Below are positions 42,659 to 51,580 of a stretch of DNA of 64,000 bases, one piece after another. Position 1 is the first letter of the stretch, and each line of letters opens with the position of its first letter. The notes under the pieces are model-generated. The model was not told the origin of the DNA, searched no databases, and saw only the letters and a list, made by a program, of their open reading frames with translations. Source of the stretch: Thiodiazotropha sp037384425 (GTDB lineage: Bacteria > Pseudomonadota > Gammaproteobacteria > Chromatiales > Chromatiaceae); assembly GCA_037384425.1 (NCBI GenBank), contig JARROA010000019.1, positions 1 through 64,000 on the forward strand, given 5' to 3'. The position numbers and the translations under genes were made by a program.

Positions 42659-43204
42659 TCAAAGCTCGCTGTCGAGTTCTTCGAGCACGAGGTTGTGGTT
42701 GGTGTAGATGCAGATGTCGGCGGCGATGCCGAGGCCCTTTTCGACGATCTCGCGGGCGCTAAATTCCGTGTTTTCCAGCAGGGCGCGGGCGGCGGACTGG
42801 GCGAAGGCGCCGCCGGAGCCGATCGCCATCAGGTTGTGTTCGGGCTCGATCACGTCGCCGGTGCCGGAGATGATCAGCGAGGCCTTGGCGTCGGCTACGC
42901 AGAGCAGGGCTTCGAGACGGCGCAGGGCGCGGTCGGTGCGCCAGTCCTTGGCCATCTCGACCGCGGCCCGGGTGAGGTGGCCATGGTGTTTTTCCAGCTT
43001 GCCCTCGAAGCGTTCGAAGAGGGTGAAGGCATCGGCGGTGGCACCGGCGAAACCGGCGATCACGTTGCCCTTGTAGAGTTGCCGCACCTTGCGGGCGTTG
43101 CCCTTCATCACCGTGTTACCGAGGGAGACCTGGCCGTCGCCGCCGATCACCACCTTGCCGTTACGGCGTACCGAGAGAATGGTCGTGCCTCTGAAGTTTT
43201 CCAC
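42659..43204 (-). CDS. hslV: ATP-dependent protease proteolytic subunit HslV
   Basis: A 181-residue N-terminal-nucleophile hydrolase. I chose GTG 43204, preceded by an AAGGCAGG ribosome site, so the protein starts MENFRGTTILSVRRNGKVVIGGDGQVS; the frame extends 41 codons upstream without family similarity. A six-residue propeptide is then removed to expose the catalytic Thr of the GTT pair, as in many proteobacterial HslV. Lys in VRRNGKVVIGGDGQ and the GNTVMKGNARKVRQL and GSGGAFAQSAARALLENT segments are intact. With HslU it forms a cytosolic heat-shock protease. Confidence 0.96.
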   Translation of the reverse strand: MENFRGTTILSVRRNGKVVIGGDGQVSLGNTVMKGNARKVRQLYKGNVIAGFAGATADAFTLFERFEGKLEKHHGHLTRAAVEMAKDWRTDRALRRLEALLCVADAKASLIISGTGDVIEPEHNLMAIGSGGAFAQSAARALLENTEFSAREIVEKGLGIAADICIYTNHNLVLEELDSEL

Positions 43205-43556
43205 GCAAAGCCTGCCTTGTGCTGATGAAGGAGCCGATTGTACCCGACCCGCAATAGGCAGAGAAATGGTGGCGGGACAATGGTTTTTCAATACCTGATC
43301 GACCAGGACCGGGATCGGAGTCACCAAGTCGACTCCGACCCGAATGGCACTCGCATAAAGCGGTGGTAATGTGTTTTATACGTTCTTTGCCAGTGATTCG
43401 GTGCGGCGAGCCGCACCCTACACACGATCAAGCCGTGGGTGCGGCTCGCCGCACCGGAATCCTGCTGAGGGTTTGTCCCAGCGAAGGGGCTGGAAACGCG
43501 GGAATAAGGGTTTTCACTTTCTTGTCAGAAATCAGCATCCATGGCACAGTTCTGGT
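43205..43556. other. Gene-free region between hslV and the LolA-like gene, with REP pair E
   Basis: Divergent promoter region of about 350 bases. Apart from REP pair E (43400-43455) it shows no gene. The stretch nearest hslV may carry a heat-shock promoter, but I could not recognise a sigma-32 element with confidence. Confidence 0.5.
43400..43455. repeat. REP-like inverted pair E (GCGAGC variant)
   Basis: Left 43400-43421 ends in CTAC; right 43435-43455 starts with GTG (head one base shorter). The palindrome is GGTGCGGC-(GA/TC)-GCCGCACC, differing from pairs A, B and F in the loop bases on both arms together. This matched change in both arms suggests the pair arose as a unit. Confidence 0.82.
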
Positions 43557-44528
43557 ATGCCAATGCCCTTTAATATCAATAAGTTCCTTCTGATATGCTG
43601 TTTAAGTGCCGGCCTGGTGGGAGGGGCCGCGGCCAAGCACTCAGCGGCGGATCGCCTGACGGGGGAGCAGATCGCCCGTGAGGTCTACAGGACCGCCCAC
43701 GGCGGCCTGGTGGACAACGCCATCAGCCGCAGAGTGCGTAACGATGTGGCGCTGGTGGTGAATCGGGCGCCGCTGCAGATGCGCGACAGCGGCCGCAAGC
43801 CTACCGTGCAGACCTTCGATACCTACGTCAACAACCACCCGCAGGATCCGGCGTTGCAGTCGCAGCAGATGGCGATCCTCACCTCCGGCAAGGCTCGTGG
43901 CACCGGTGTGCTGTTCACCAGCTACAATGATGACGGCCGGCGTTCGACCATCGCCATGTGGCTGCCCGCCCTGCGCAAGGTACGACGCATCAACGAACCG
44001 GCCCACGAGGATGTCTGGTTCGGCACCAATCTTACCTACGGGGAGCTGGTGCTGCGGCGTCCCGAGGACGAAAGGCACGAATTGCTGGGTGAAGGGGTGA
44101 TGGAGGAGTGTCTGGCGGTAATGGAGCTCGCGCCCTCGGAAATCACCCGCTACACGCGCAATCTGCCCGGGCCCCAGTGCGGTCACAAAGGCAAAGGGGT
44201 CTATCGGCTCAAAAGCACCACCAAATTCGTCAACTGGTGGTACGACTACCATATCAGCGACATCGACAAAGAGACCTTTGCCCTCTACCGCACGGTGTAC
44301 TACAAAAATGGCAAGCCGGTGAAGACGGTCTATATCGACTGGCAATCGCTCGATCAGCCTGATCCTCGCGTCGCCTATCCGCGGTACATTTATGCGGTCA
44401 CCCATGAAGACGGCAAGGACAGCCTGGTCTATGTTCCGCGCAGCACCATAGCATTGAACGTGGACCTGCCTGACACCTTCTGGTCGGAAGAGACGCTGCA
44501 GAACTACGACCGCATCAAGAAACCCTGA
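43557..44528 (+). CDS. Outer-membrane lipoprotein-sorting (LolA-like) protein, partner of RND exporter
   Basis: A 323-residue protein from ATG 43557 (ATG 43563 is equally possible). Signal peptide about 1-27 (LLICCLSAGLVGGAAA). Then DRLTGEQIAREVYRTAHGG and a LolA-like half-barrel: TSGKARGTGVLFTSYNDDGRRSTIAMWLPALRKVRRINEPAHEDVWFGTNLTYGELVLRRPEDERHELLG, and the RTVYYKNGKPVKTVYIDWQ segment. Proteins of this family are found beside MMPL/RND exporters of the COG1033 type, and the next gene here encodes one. They may carry a lipid from the exporter across the periplasm; the lipid is unknown. Confidence 0.82.
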   Translation: MPMPFNINKFLLICCLSAGLVGGAAAKHSAADRLTGEQIAREVYRTAHGGLVDNAISRRVRNDVALVVNRAPLQMRDSGRKPTVQTFDTYVNNHPQDPALQSQQMAILTSGKARGTGVLFTSYNDDGRRSTIAMWLPALRKVRRINEPAHEDVWFGTNLTYGELVLRRPEDERHELLGEGVMEECLAVMELAPSEITRYTRNLPGPQCGHKGKGVYRLKSTTKFVNWWYDYHISDIDKETFALYRTVYYKNGKPVKTVYIDWQSLDQPDPRVAYPRYIYAVTHEDGKDSLVYVPRSTIALNVDLPDTFWSEETLQNYDRIKKP

Positions 44529-44831
44529 AAGCCCGGGAGGGTGCTATGTGTTACGGGGTCTGATTGAGAATTGTCCATTTTTTGGTCACTTGCCAGTTCT
44601 ATAATCTTGAGCCCGGAGGGAGCACGTTCTCGTCCAGTCAGGGCAAGTCTTTAGCAATACGGTGCTTACTTTTTCCAGGTCAATAAGAATACCCCTACGT
44701 CGATAGGCTCCAGCAGGAGGATCCTGAAATTTCGCAAACGACCCACTGCCCTCAGCGCATAATCCGATCCAATCGGGTAGCGATCGCATTCAGGCGAGAG
44801 AAGACCCCGCCTCGCAAAGACAGTTGCGCTC
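44529..44831. other. Gene-free region between the LolA-like and RND exporter genes
   Basis: About 300 bases of mixed composition with no convincing ORF, palindrome or terminator. A 67-codon minus-strand frame (44586-44789) exists but has no ribosome site or recognisable sequence. A promoter for the exporter gene is possible. Confidence 0.5.
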
Positions 44832-47750
44832 ATGGCTAAGCGCGACTACGCCGAGCGCTATGCCCGTTTCGTATTGCGTTACCGTTGGGTGGTGATTGCG
44901 ATCTGTTTTCTCTCCACGCTTTCGGCGCTGTTCTATGTCGACAAGGTGAATCTGCGCAACGACCCCGACTCCCTGCTGCCGCTCACCAATCCCTATATCG
45001 CCACCAATCTCTACACCGAACAGACCTACGGCATGGGCAACCTGATGGTCTGGGGTATGACGGTAAAACAGGGGGACATCTATCAGCCCTGGTTCATCGA
45101 CATGGTGCAGGACTTCTATGCTGATGTCAGCAGCATGCCGTTCGCCAACAGCAACAACTTCGTCGGCCTGCCCTCCTCGAAGCTGCGAAACATCGGTGTC
45201 GATCGGGGGGGCAATCTCGATTTCAACCGCCTGCTGCCCTCCAATGGCCTGTCGGACAACCCGGTGGAACAGCAACACCAGCTGGCCTATCTGCGCGATG
45301 GCCTGCAGCGCCATCTGGTGCTGCAGGCCCTGTTGCTCTATTACGAGGACGCGGCCGGCAACAAGTGCGATCTGCTGGGGCCGGACGGGCTCATCAGCAG
45401 TGCGGGGCTGGCGCGTCTGCATCAGACCTGCATCCCCAAGGGGACCTTCATCATCGGCGACTTCAGCAACGAACTGAAGCAGCACCATCTTGAGTGGATC
45501 GCCGAGATGAAGGCGTTGATGGCGAAATACGAGGCGCGCTACGGCGACCGGGTCGAGTTCCGCATCTCCGGCGAGCCCTACTTTCTCGCCTCCATGGTGC
45601 AGGAGCTGGAGGACAAGGCGTGGCTGTTCGGCGTCTCGCTGCTGATCATTCTGCTCATCCTGTGGTACGAATTCCGTCACTGGAGCTGCGCCGTGCTGCC
45701 CCTGCTGGGGGTGAGCATGACCATCGTCCTGACGCTCGGTCTGATGGGCTATACCCAGTTCAAGCTGACCACCATGATGGCGTTGACGCCGATGCTGCTG
45801 CTGGCCATCGGCATCGGTCATTCGATGCAGATCACCCGCCGCTTCATGCAGGAGCTGCACGAAAGCGGCGATGCGGAGCAGGCCGCACTGGAATCTATCC
45901 GCCATACCATCGTGCCGGCGGCGCTCTCCATCGGCACCGACCTGCACGGCTTCTTCGCCATCTCCTTCGTCGATATCTCCTTCTACAAGGCCTATGCCTA
46001 CTTCGGCATCTTCGGCATGTCGACTCTGATTCTGACCACCACCACCTTGATCCCCCTGCTGCTGATGATCTTTCCACCGACCATCCATCACCGCGAACAT
46101 GAGCGGGGATGGGAGCGGCGGCTGGCGAGCGCCATCACCCACTTGCTGACCGGGCGACTCAAGTGGGTGCCTGTGATGGGAGTGATTCTGGTCTGGCTGG
46201 TCTCCGCCTACTATGCCGAGGTCGGACGCGGCTTTTCTGCGTTGATGGTGGGTGAAGCGGGACGCGACGATCCCGAGGTGGCTCGCATCCAGGACGAGTT
46301 CGACATCATGCCGGGGGTCGAGAAAGGCATCCATTACCCACGGGCCGCCTTCAAGGACCACTATCTGCTAGGTGAGCTGCTGGGGGGCGGCGGCGAGGTG
46401 CGGCCGATCGCCGATCTGGAGGCTCTCTCACGGCTGATGCCCGGCACCATCACCGCCAATATCCTGATCCGTTCCAAGGCGGGCACCCTGCCCCCCTGCG
46501 GTATGCAGGCCTGGGACGATATGGGGCGCCGGATAATCGGCCCCGACCGCTGCTACGACGAGCAGGAGGATCCCCCCCAGGGGATTTTCAACGATGCGGA
46601 GGTTCTGGATGCGCTAGCCCGCTTCGAGGACTGGCTGCGCGCCCATCCCAATATCGGCTACACCATCTCCTACGTGCAGTTCGTGCGCACCCTGAATCTG
46701 GTCCTCAATGCCCCGCCCCTGGATCCCCCGCTGGCGCACATGTATCTCTATGCCATCCCGACCCGGGCCCATATGCAGCTCTTTTCTTATGCCTATCGCG
46801 GCAAAGGGCGGGTCGGTTTCCTGCCTGACCCCGATGCCACCGTACAGCTCTATAATGGCATGCTGGCCGCCGGCGCGGGTGCGGGTGAGCTCGACAGCTT
46901 CGTCAACACCCGTAACTGGGACGAGGGGATCATCGTCGGCTTCGTCAACACCATGGACCCGGTAGAGACCCACCGCACCATTCTCGACATCCAGCACTAC
47001 ATCGAGGAACACCGCAACGATCCCGGCATGGACAAGGTGCGTATCGGCGTCGAGGGGGGCGAAACCATCGCCATGCCCGGCGAGACGGGCAAGCAGATCA
47101 CCACCCGGGATGTGATCCATGGTCGCACCGCCGTCGGTGGTTTCCTCGGTGTCACCGAGGCGACCCGCGACGTGGCCTTCAAGGAGTGGCTCAACGCCCC
47201 CATTGCCACCTCGGTCACGGTCTTCATCATGACTCTGCTGATGTTCCGCTCCTGGATGGTCGCCTTCATCCTCATCAGCCTCTGCTTCATCACACTGATG
47301 ACCCAGTATGGGCTGGGTGCCTATATGTCCTCGATCAAAGAGTGGTCGGCCAACCTCGCCTTCCATGTGCAGGTAGCCCTGAGCATCGCCATGGGCCTTG
47401 GAGTCGACTACGGCGTCTATATGGTGTCCCGACTGCGCGAGGAGTATGAGTCCAGCCGGGGTCGTTGGAACCAGGCCTTGCGCAACACGCTCGGCTCCAC
47501 CGGTTCGGCCATCCTCATCTCCATGGTGGTCCTGCTCAGCAGCTTCATCCCCCTGATGAATACGGAACTGGCCAATCTCTGGTCGGTCAGTCTCTACATC
47601 TCCGAGGCGCTGATCATGGATGTCTTCATCGCCCTGCTGGTGCTGCCGCTGATGGTGCTCTGGCTGAGGCCGCGGTTCGTGTTTCAGAACCAGGGTTGGG
47701 ATCAGTCATCTCGAAGACGCTGCAATTGGGGCCTCAAACACAATGGTTGA
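44832..47750 (+). CDS. RND/MMPL-family exporter
   Basis: A 972-residue inner-membrane transporter. Helix one is near residues 19-37 (WVVIAICFLSTLSALFYV), followed by a large periplasmic domain, then the first helix bundle (about 262-425: FGVSLLIILLILWYEF, VLPLLGVSMTIVLTLGLMGY, ALTPMLLLAIGIGHSMQITRRFMQEL), a second periplasmic domain and the second bundle (about 795-955: SVTVFIMTLLMFRSWMVAFILISLC, VQVALSIAMGLGVDYGVYMVSRLREEY). The GIGHSMQ and GLGVDYGVYM segments are the sterol-sensing-like proton-relay regions. No partner fusion protein or outer-membrane channel is encoded nearby, in keeping with COG1033 exporters that work with LolA-like proteins. Substrate unknown, possibly a lipid or hopanoid. 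Confidence 0.88.
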   Translation: MAKRDYAERYARFVLRYRWVVIAICFLSTLSALFYVDKVNLRNDPDSLLPLTNPYIATNLYTEQTYGMGNLMVWGMTVKQGDIYQPWFIDMVQDFYADVSSMPFANSNNFVGLPSSKLRNIGVDRGGNLDFNRLLPSNGLSDNPVEQQHQLAYLRDGLQRHLVLQALLLYYEDAAGNKCDLLGPDGLISSAGLARLHQTCIPKGTFIIGDFSNELKQHHLEWIAEMKALMAKYEARYGDRVEFRISGEPYFLASMVQELEDKAWLFGVSLLIILLILWYEFRHWSCAVLPLLGVSMTIVLTLGLMGYTQFKLTTMMALTPMLLLAIGIGHSMQITRRFMQELHESGDAEQAALESIRHTIVPAALSIGTDLHGFFAISFVDISFYKAYAYFGIFGMSTLILTTTTLIPLLLMIFPPTIHHREHERGWERRLASAITHLLTGRLKWVPVMGVILVWLVSAYYAEVGRGFSALMVGEAGRDDPEVARIQDEFDIMPGVEKGIHYPRAAFKDHYLLGELLGGGGEVRPIADLEALSRLMPGTITANILIRSKAGTLPPCGMQAWDDMGRRIIGPDRCYDEQEDPPQGIFNDAEVLDALARFEDWLRAHPNIGYTISYVQFVRTLNLVLNAPPLDPPLAHMYLYAIPTRAHMQLFSYAYRGKGRVGFLPDPDATVQLYNGMLAAGAGAGELDSFVNTRNWDEGIIVGFVNTMDPVETHRTILDIQHYIEEHRNDPGMDKVRIGVEGGETIAMPGETGKQITTRDVIHGRTAVGGFLGVTEATRDVAFKEWLNAPIATSVTVFIMTLLMFRSWMVAFILISLCFITLMTQYGLGAYMSSIKEWSANLAFHVQVALSIAMGLGVDYGVYMVSRLREEYESSRGRWNQALRNTLGSTGSAILISMVVLLSSFIPLMNTELANLWSVSLYISEALIMDVFIALLVLPLMVLWLRPRFVFQNQGWDQSSRRRCNWGLKHNG

Positions 47751-47761
47751 TGGTAGATTAC

Positions 47762-47818
47762 GGTGCGGCAAGCCGCACCCTACGGTCAGTCAAGGTGTAG
47801 GGTGCGGCTTGCCGCACC
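47762..47818. repeat. REP-like inverted pair F (GGTGCGGC stem family)
   Basis: Left 47762-47783 ends in CTAC and right 47797-47818 starts with GTAG. Both are perfect copies of the palindrome GGTGCGGC-(AA/TT)-GCCGCACC. It lies 11 bases after the RND exporter stop, where it may act as a transcript end. Confidence 0.88.
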
Positions 47819-47895
47819 GAATCGCATCTGTACTCCCGCCGCACCTAAAAATCATGTAAATTGATAGAAGTGCAATCGATATAACATGGTTTGAT

Positions 47896-48807
47896 ATGGA
47901 ATTCCGCCAACTCAACTCCCTCGCCGCCCTGGTGGAGAACGACTACAGCGTAAGCCGGGCGGCCCAGCGCCTGCATCTGGTACAGCCGGCGGTCTCCCAG
48001 CATTTGAAACAGCTGGAGGAGGAGCTTGGGGTGAGTCTTTTCCGGCGCAACGGAAAGCGCCTGACCGGGCTGACCGAGGCGGGGGAGCAGGTGCTCCACT
48101 ATGCGCGTAAGATCCTCTCCGACGCCCAGAACATCCAGGCCGTGGGTCAGGAGCACCTGGCCGAAGAAGGGGGGGTGCTGCGACTGGGCACCACTCACAC
48201 CCAGGCCCGCTATGTCCTGCCGCCGATCCTGCGCCACTTCAGCGAGAGCTACCCCGCCGTCGAACTGCAGATCCACGAAGGCAATCCCCGTGAGCTGATC
48301 GACATGGCGATCGAGGATAAAGTCGACTTCGCCATCTGCACGGAAGCACTGGGTCGCCACCCGGAACTCTCATCCATCGACTGCAACCGCTGGAACCGGT
48401 GCCTGATCGCCCCCAAGGCGCATCCGGTGCTTGTTGAGGAGACTGTTTCGCTGAAGGCCCTGTGTCGCTATCCCCTGATCACCTACGTGGCCGGATTTAC
48501 CGGTCGCGGCCATATCAATGAGACCTTCCGCCGGGAGGGACTGACGCCCCATGTGGTGTTGAGTGCCACCGACACCGACGTGATCAAGACCTATGTGCGC
48601 GAGGGCATGGGCATCGGCATCATCGCCGAGCTGGCCTACGAAAGGGACAAAGACAGCGATCTCGCGATGCGGGATTTGAAGCATCTCTTCCCCTGGGAGG
48701 TGACCAAGATCGGTTATCGCCGCGATAAGTACCTGCTCACCTATCAGCGGCGTTTCATCGAGATATTCAAGCAAAGTTCGGCGCAGACCGGGCAGGTTGC
48801 GGACTAA
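47896..48807 (+). CDS. cysB: LysR-family regulator, CysB-like
   Basis: A 303-residue regulator. The N-terminal helix-turn-helix is YSVSRAAQRLHLVQPAVSQHLKQLEEELGVSLFRR (about 17-51). The effector domain contains LRLGTTHTQARYVLPPILRHF (Thr-Thr-His-Thr-Gln, the CysB sulfate/N-acetylserine pocket), TEALGRHPELSSIDCNRWNRCLIAP, LITYVAGFTGR and LSATDTDVIKTYVREGMGIGII. All closely parallel E. coli CysB/Cbl. It should activate sulfate-assimilation genes under sulfur limitation. Those genes are not in this window, but PAPS supply matters for the three sulfotransferases. It is convergent with xerC. Confidence 0.9.
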   Translation: MEFRQLNSLAALVENDYSVSRAAQRLHLVQPAVSQHLKQLEEELGVSLFRRNGKRLTGLTEAGEQVLHYARKILSDAQNIQAVGQEHLAEEGGVLRLGTTHTQARYVLPPILRHFSESYPAVELQIHEGNPRELIDMAIEDKVDFAICTEALGRHPELSSIDCNRWNRCLIAPKAHPVLVEETVSLKALCRYPLITYVAGFTGRGHINETFRREGLTPHVVLSATDTDVIKTYVREGMGIGIIAELAYERDKDSDLAMRDLKHLFPWEVTKIGYRRDKYLLTYQRRFIEIFKQSSAQTGQVAD

Positions 48808-48811
48808 CGTC

Positions 48812-49729
48812 TCACTCCTTTTTCTTGCGCGCCCGGGGATGGGCCTTGTCGTAGACCTCGGCCAGATGCTGGAAATCGAGGTGGGTGTAGATCTGGGTGG
48901 TGCTGATGTTGGCGTGACCCAACAGCTCCTGCACCGCACGCAGGTCGCCGGAGGACTCCAGCAGGTGGCTGGCAAAGGAGTGTCGCAGCAGGTGGGGATG
49001 GATGCGGCGCGGCGCCCCCTGCTCCAGCGCCCGTTGGTTGAGCTGCTTTTGCACCGTGGTGCGGCTGATGCGTCGTCCACGCACACCAACGAACAGCGCC
49101 GGTTCGTCCGCTGCTGCCAGGTTCCCGCGTACCGCCAACCATTGTTGCAGCGCCTCTCTGGCCATACGGCCCACCGGTACCCGGCGGGTCTTTGCGCCTT
49201 TGCCTGTGACCTCCACCATAGCTTCATCGAAGTCGATGTCGCCCGGGTTGAGGCCGACCAGTTCGGCCAGACGCAGGCCGGAGGAGTAGAAGAGTTCCAT
49301 CATCGCCCGGTCGCGCAGCCCCACCGGTGAGCTGTCGTCGAACTCGAGGATCTGCGCCAGTTGGTCCACGTCGAGGGTGGCGGGCAGTTTGCGCCGGATT
49401 TTGGGTGCGCGCACGCCGAGGGCGGGGTTGGCGTCGGCGGCGTATTCGCGCATCAGATAGCGGTAGAGACTGCGCAGGCTGGAGAGTTCCCGGTGCAGGC
49501 TCTTGGCGGAGCGCCCCTTGCGGTGACGCTCGGCCAGGTAGTGACGCACCTGAAGCGGACTCAGTTGGCGCCAGTCGCGGATGTTCTGCGCCTCGAGCCA
49601 GGGCAGCATCGCCTGCAGGTCCCGACGGTAGCTCTCCACGGTACGCGGCGAGAGCCGACGCTCATCGGTCAGATGGCGCAGAAACCGCTGAAGCCACTCG
49701 GTCATCGATGCGGACGGTCCGCCGGGCAT
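48812..49729 (-). CDS. xerC: Tyrosine recombinase XerC
   Basis: A 305-residue site-specific recombinase that, with XerD, resolves chromosome dimers at dif. An N-terminal core-binding domain (about 10-95) precedes the catalytic domain with all active-site residues: Arg153 (GLRLAEL), Lys177 (TGKGAKTR), His246 and Arg249 (HPHLLRHSFASHLL), His272 (LGHANIS) and the nucleophile Tyr281 (TTQIYTHLD). The start at 49729 has a GAGGGA ribosome site; ATG 49705 (MTEWLQRF) is an alternative. It follows the DUF484 and dapF genes as in E. coli, so it is the chromosomal XerC and not a mobile-element integrase. Confidence 0.96.
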   Translation of the reverse strand: MPGGPSASMTEWLQRFLRHLTDERRLSPRTVESYRRDLQAMLPWLEAQNIRDWRQLSPLQVRHYLAERHRKGRSAKSLHRELSSLRSLYRYLMREYAADANPALGVRAPKIRRKLPATLDVDQLAQILEFDDSSPVGLRDRAMMELFYSSGLRLAELVGLNPGDIDFDEAMVEVTGKGAKTRRVPVGRMAREALQQWLAVRGNLAAADEPALFVGVRGRRISRTTVQKQLNQRALEQGAPRRIHPHLLRHSFASHLLESSGDLRAVQELLGHANISTTQIYTHLDFQHLAEVYDKAHPRARKKKE

Positions 49730-49746
49730 GCGCCGTCCCTCCGGGT

Positions 49747-50442
49747 TCAGATCCCCGGCAGGGAGACCGCCTGCAGGGTGCGGCTGATGATCTCGCCCAG
49801 GCGGGTGAGGAATTCGGTGCCGTGATGGGGAGCGAAGCGTTTGGGATCGACGCTGCCGATCGCCAACAGGCCCAACACCCCTTCGCTCTTCAGCGGTATC
49901 AGGGCGGTGGAGGCGATGCGATCGCTCTCGGCGCCGAAGATATAGCTGAGCTGCTCGGCGTCGAGCCGGCCGCAGATCGGTTTGTTCTGCGTGAAGAACT
50001 GCTGGAAAGTGGCAGCCTTTTCATTGAGGGTCTCCTCCAGGTGCTCATCGATGCGGCTGGAGGAGAACAGACGCAACTCCATAGCGTCGGCCTTGAAATC
50101 GTCGTGGAGTTCGTCCTCCAGGGCGTTGAGCACTTCGTCGAAGGTGGCGGCGTCGATCAGCTCCAGGGTCAGGTGATGCATGCGCTCCTGCAGTGAATGG
50201 TTGTGGGCCGCAATATCCATCACATCGTTGAGTTGGTCCCGAGTCTCATTCAGCTGCTTGCGCAGCGACTCCACCTGGCGTTCGATCAGCGATACGGCGG
50301 CGCCGCTTTCGTGTGGAATCTCGATCGCGCCGAGCAGGTCGGGGTGACGCAGGAAGAAGTCGGGATGTTCGCTCAGGTACTCGGCCACCTGGCGATCTAA
50401 GTCGTCGCTCTGGCTTTCCGGATTGGAGGCGTTGTGATTCAT
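49747..50442 (-). CDS. yigA: DUF484 family protein (YigA)
   Basis: A 231-residue protein from ATG 50442, which overlaps the dapF stop (ATGA); an upstream in-frame extension would cover dapF and is unlikely. DLDRQVAEYLSEHPDFFLRHPDLLGAIEIPHESGAAVSLIERQVESLRKQL (about 13-63) is the DUF484 hallmark, followed by a coiled coil and a GAF-like domain (ALIPLKSEGVLGLLAIGSVDPKRF, about 175-198). Function is unknown. It lies between dapF and xerC as in E. coli and pseudomonads. Confidence 0.9.
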   Translation of the reverse strand: MNHNASNPESQSDDLDRQVAEYLSEHPDFFLRHPDLLGAIEIPHESGAAVSLIERQVESLRKQLNETRDQLNDVMDIAAHNHSLQERMHHLTLELIDAATFDEVLNALEDELHDDFKADAMELRLFSSSRIDEHLEETLNEKAATFQQFFTQNKPICGRLDAEQLSYIFGAESDRIASTALIPLKSEGVLGLLAIGSVDPKRFAPHHGTEFLTRLGEIISRTLQAVSLPGI

Positions 50443-51269
50443 AGCTCGATGGTTCCTTCGAACACGGTCACCGCCGTGCCGCGCATGAGTACGGGTTGGC
50501 CTTCTGACTGCCACTCTATCACAAGTTCACCCCCAGTGAGCTTCACGGTCACCGCCGGATCGAGGCGTCCCAGGAGGCGGCCGGCGACCACGGCGGCGCA
50601 GGCACCCGAGCCGCAGGCGAGGGTCTCGCCTGTGCCACGCTCGTAGACGCGCAGTCGGATATGGCCGCGGTCTTCGATCTGCATGAACCCGGCATTGACC
50701 CGGTTGGGGAAACGGGGATGGTTTTCGATACGCGGGCCGATCTGCGTCACCGGTGTCCCGTCCAGGTCGGGGACCAGCAGCACGGCATGGGGATTGCCCA
50801 TGGAGACGGCACAGATCTCGTGCGTGATGCCGTCGACCTCCAATGGATAGGTGAGGGCTCGCTCTTCGGCCTCGAAGGGAATGCGTGACGGCTCCAGCAC
50901 CGGTACCCCCATGTTGACTTCCACCTGGTCTCCAGGCAGATGTTTGAGCGTGATGGGTCCGGCAGCGGTGCCTACCGGTATCACCTCCTTGTCAGACAGC
51001 CCCTTCTCGCGCACGAAGCGGGCGAAACAGCGGGCACCGTTGCCGCAGGCCTCGACCTCGGAGCCGTCGGCGTTGATGATGCGGTAGTGGAAGTCTGTGG
51101 CGGGCAGTCGTGGCGGTTCCACCAGCAGGATCTGATCGCAACCGATACCGAAACGCCGGTCGGCAAGATGGCGGTAGTCACTCTCACTGAGCTGAACGGT
51201 CTGGTTGATGGCGTCGAAGACCACAAAATCATTGCCGAGGCCGTGCATTTTGGTAAAGCGCAGCGTCAT
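50439..51269 (-). CDS. dapF: Diaminopimelate epimerase
   Basis: A 276-residue cofactor-free epimerase that makes meso-diaminopimelate for peptidoglycan and lysine. Both active-site cysteines are present: Cys75 in EVEACGNGARCFARF and the C-terminal Cys in ETLACGSGACAAVVAG (about 219). FTKMHGLGNDFVVFDA (5-20) and GNPHAVLLVPDLD complete the family pattern. Length equals E. coli DapF (274). The start overlaps the lptM stop (ATGA) and its stop overlaps the DUF484 start, so lptM-dapF-DUF484 is a tightly coupled operon. Confidence 0.97.
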   Translation of the reverse strand: MTLRFTKMHGLGNDFVVFDAINQTVQLSESDYRHLADRRFGIGCDQILLVEPPRLPATDFHYRIINADGSEVEACGNGARCFARFVREKGLSDKEVIPVGTAAGPITLKHLPGDQVEVNMGVPVLEPSRIPFEAEERALTYPLEVDGITHEICAVSMGNPHAVLLVPDLDGTPVTQIGPRIENHPRFPNRVNAGFMQIEDRGHIRLRVYERGTGETLACGSGACAAVVAGRLLGRLDPAVTVKLTGGELVIEWQSEGQPVLMRGTAVTVFEGTIEL

Positions 51270-51412
51270 TGTTGTGCGCCCTGTTCACTGGGAGCCGACT
51301 CCTCGGCGGGGGGCAGATAGAGCGGCCCCTTCTGGCCACAGGCCGTGAGCAGGTTGATGCTGCCGAGGAGGGCGATGAGGAGCCAGAGCAAGGTGCGAGG
51401 CCAGCAGGGCAT
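51266..51412 (-). CDS. lptM: Small lipoprotein LptM (YifL)
   Basis: A 48-residue ORF starting ATG 51412. The N-terminus is a lipoprotein signal with the lipobox LLTAC, Cys25 being the lipidated residue, followed directly by GQKGPLYLP, the signature of LptM/YifL, and a short Pro/Glu/Ser tail. LptM is an outer-membrane lipoprotein that stabilises the LptDE complex for LPS export. Its stop overlaps the dapF start (ATGA), as expected from the conserved gene order. Confidence 0.9.
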   Translation of the reverse strand: MPCWPRTLLWLLIALLGSINLLTACGQKGPLYLPPAEESAPSEQGAQQ

Positions 51413-51485
51413 GGGCGCGGTTCCGTGGTTGCCGGGGTGCTGGCAGTATATCGCATATTGCCGCCGGGGCTGATGAAACGGGATT

Positions 51486-51503
51486 GGCAGGGTCCTGCCC
51501 TAC
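51486..51503. repeat. Solitary degenerate REP element
   Basis: GGCAGG-GT-CCTGCC followed by CTAC: a shortened GGGG-type palindrome with the reverse of the GTAG head, between lptM and cyaA. No partner was seen nearby. The rest of 51413-51580 shows no gene. Confidence 0.5.
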
Positions 51504-51580
51504 CGCGAGCGAGATCATTTGCGTGCCGATTTTGGTCCCGCCGGTAGGGGGTTCATACGGCCCGACCTTGAAGAGAGCGG

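Noticed and set aside
44586..44789. Possible 67-codon gene on the minus strand upstream of the RND exporter
   Set aside because: No start signal, no recognisable similarity, isolated in a gene-free stretch.
44790..46361. Minus-strand open frame of about 520 codons opposite the RND exporter gene
   Set aside because: Its sequence is rich in His, Gln and Asp, as is usual for antisense frames of membrane proteins, and the sense strand has a full RND protein.
48812..49729. Tyrosine recombinase considered as a sign of a mobile island
   Set aside because: Gene order dapF-DUF484-xerC and full catalytic set identify the chromosomal dimer-resolution enzyme XerC.
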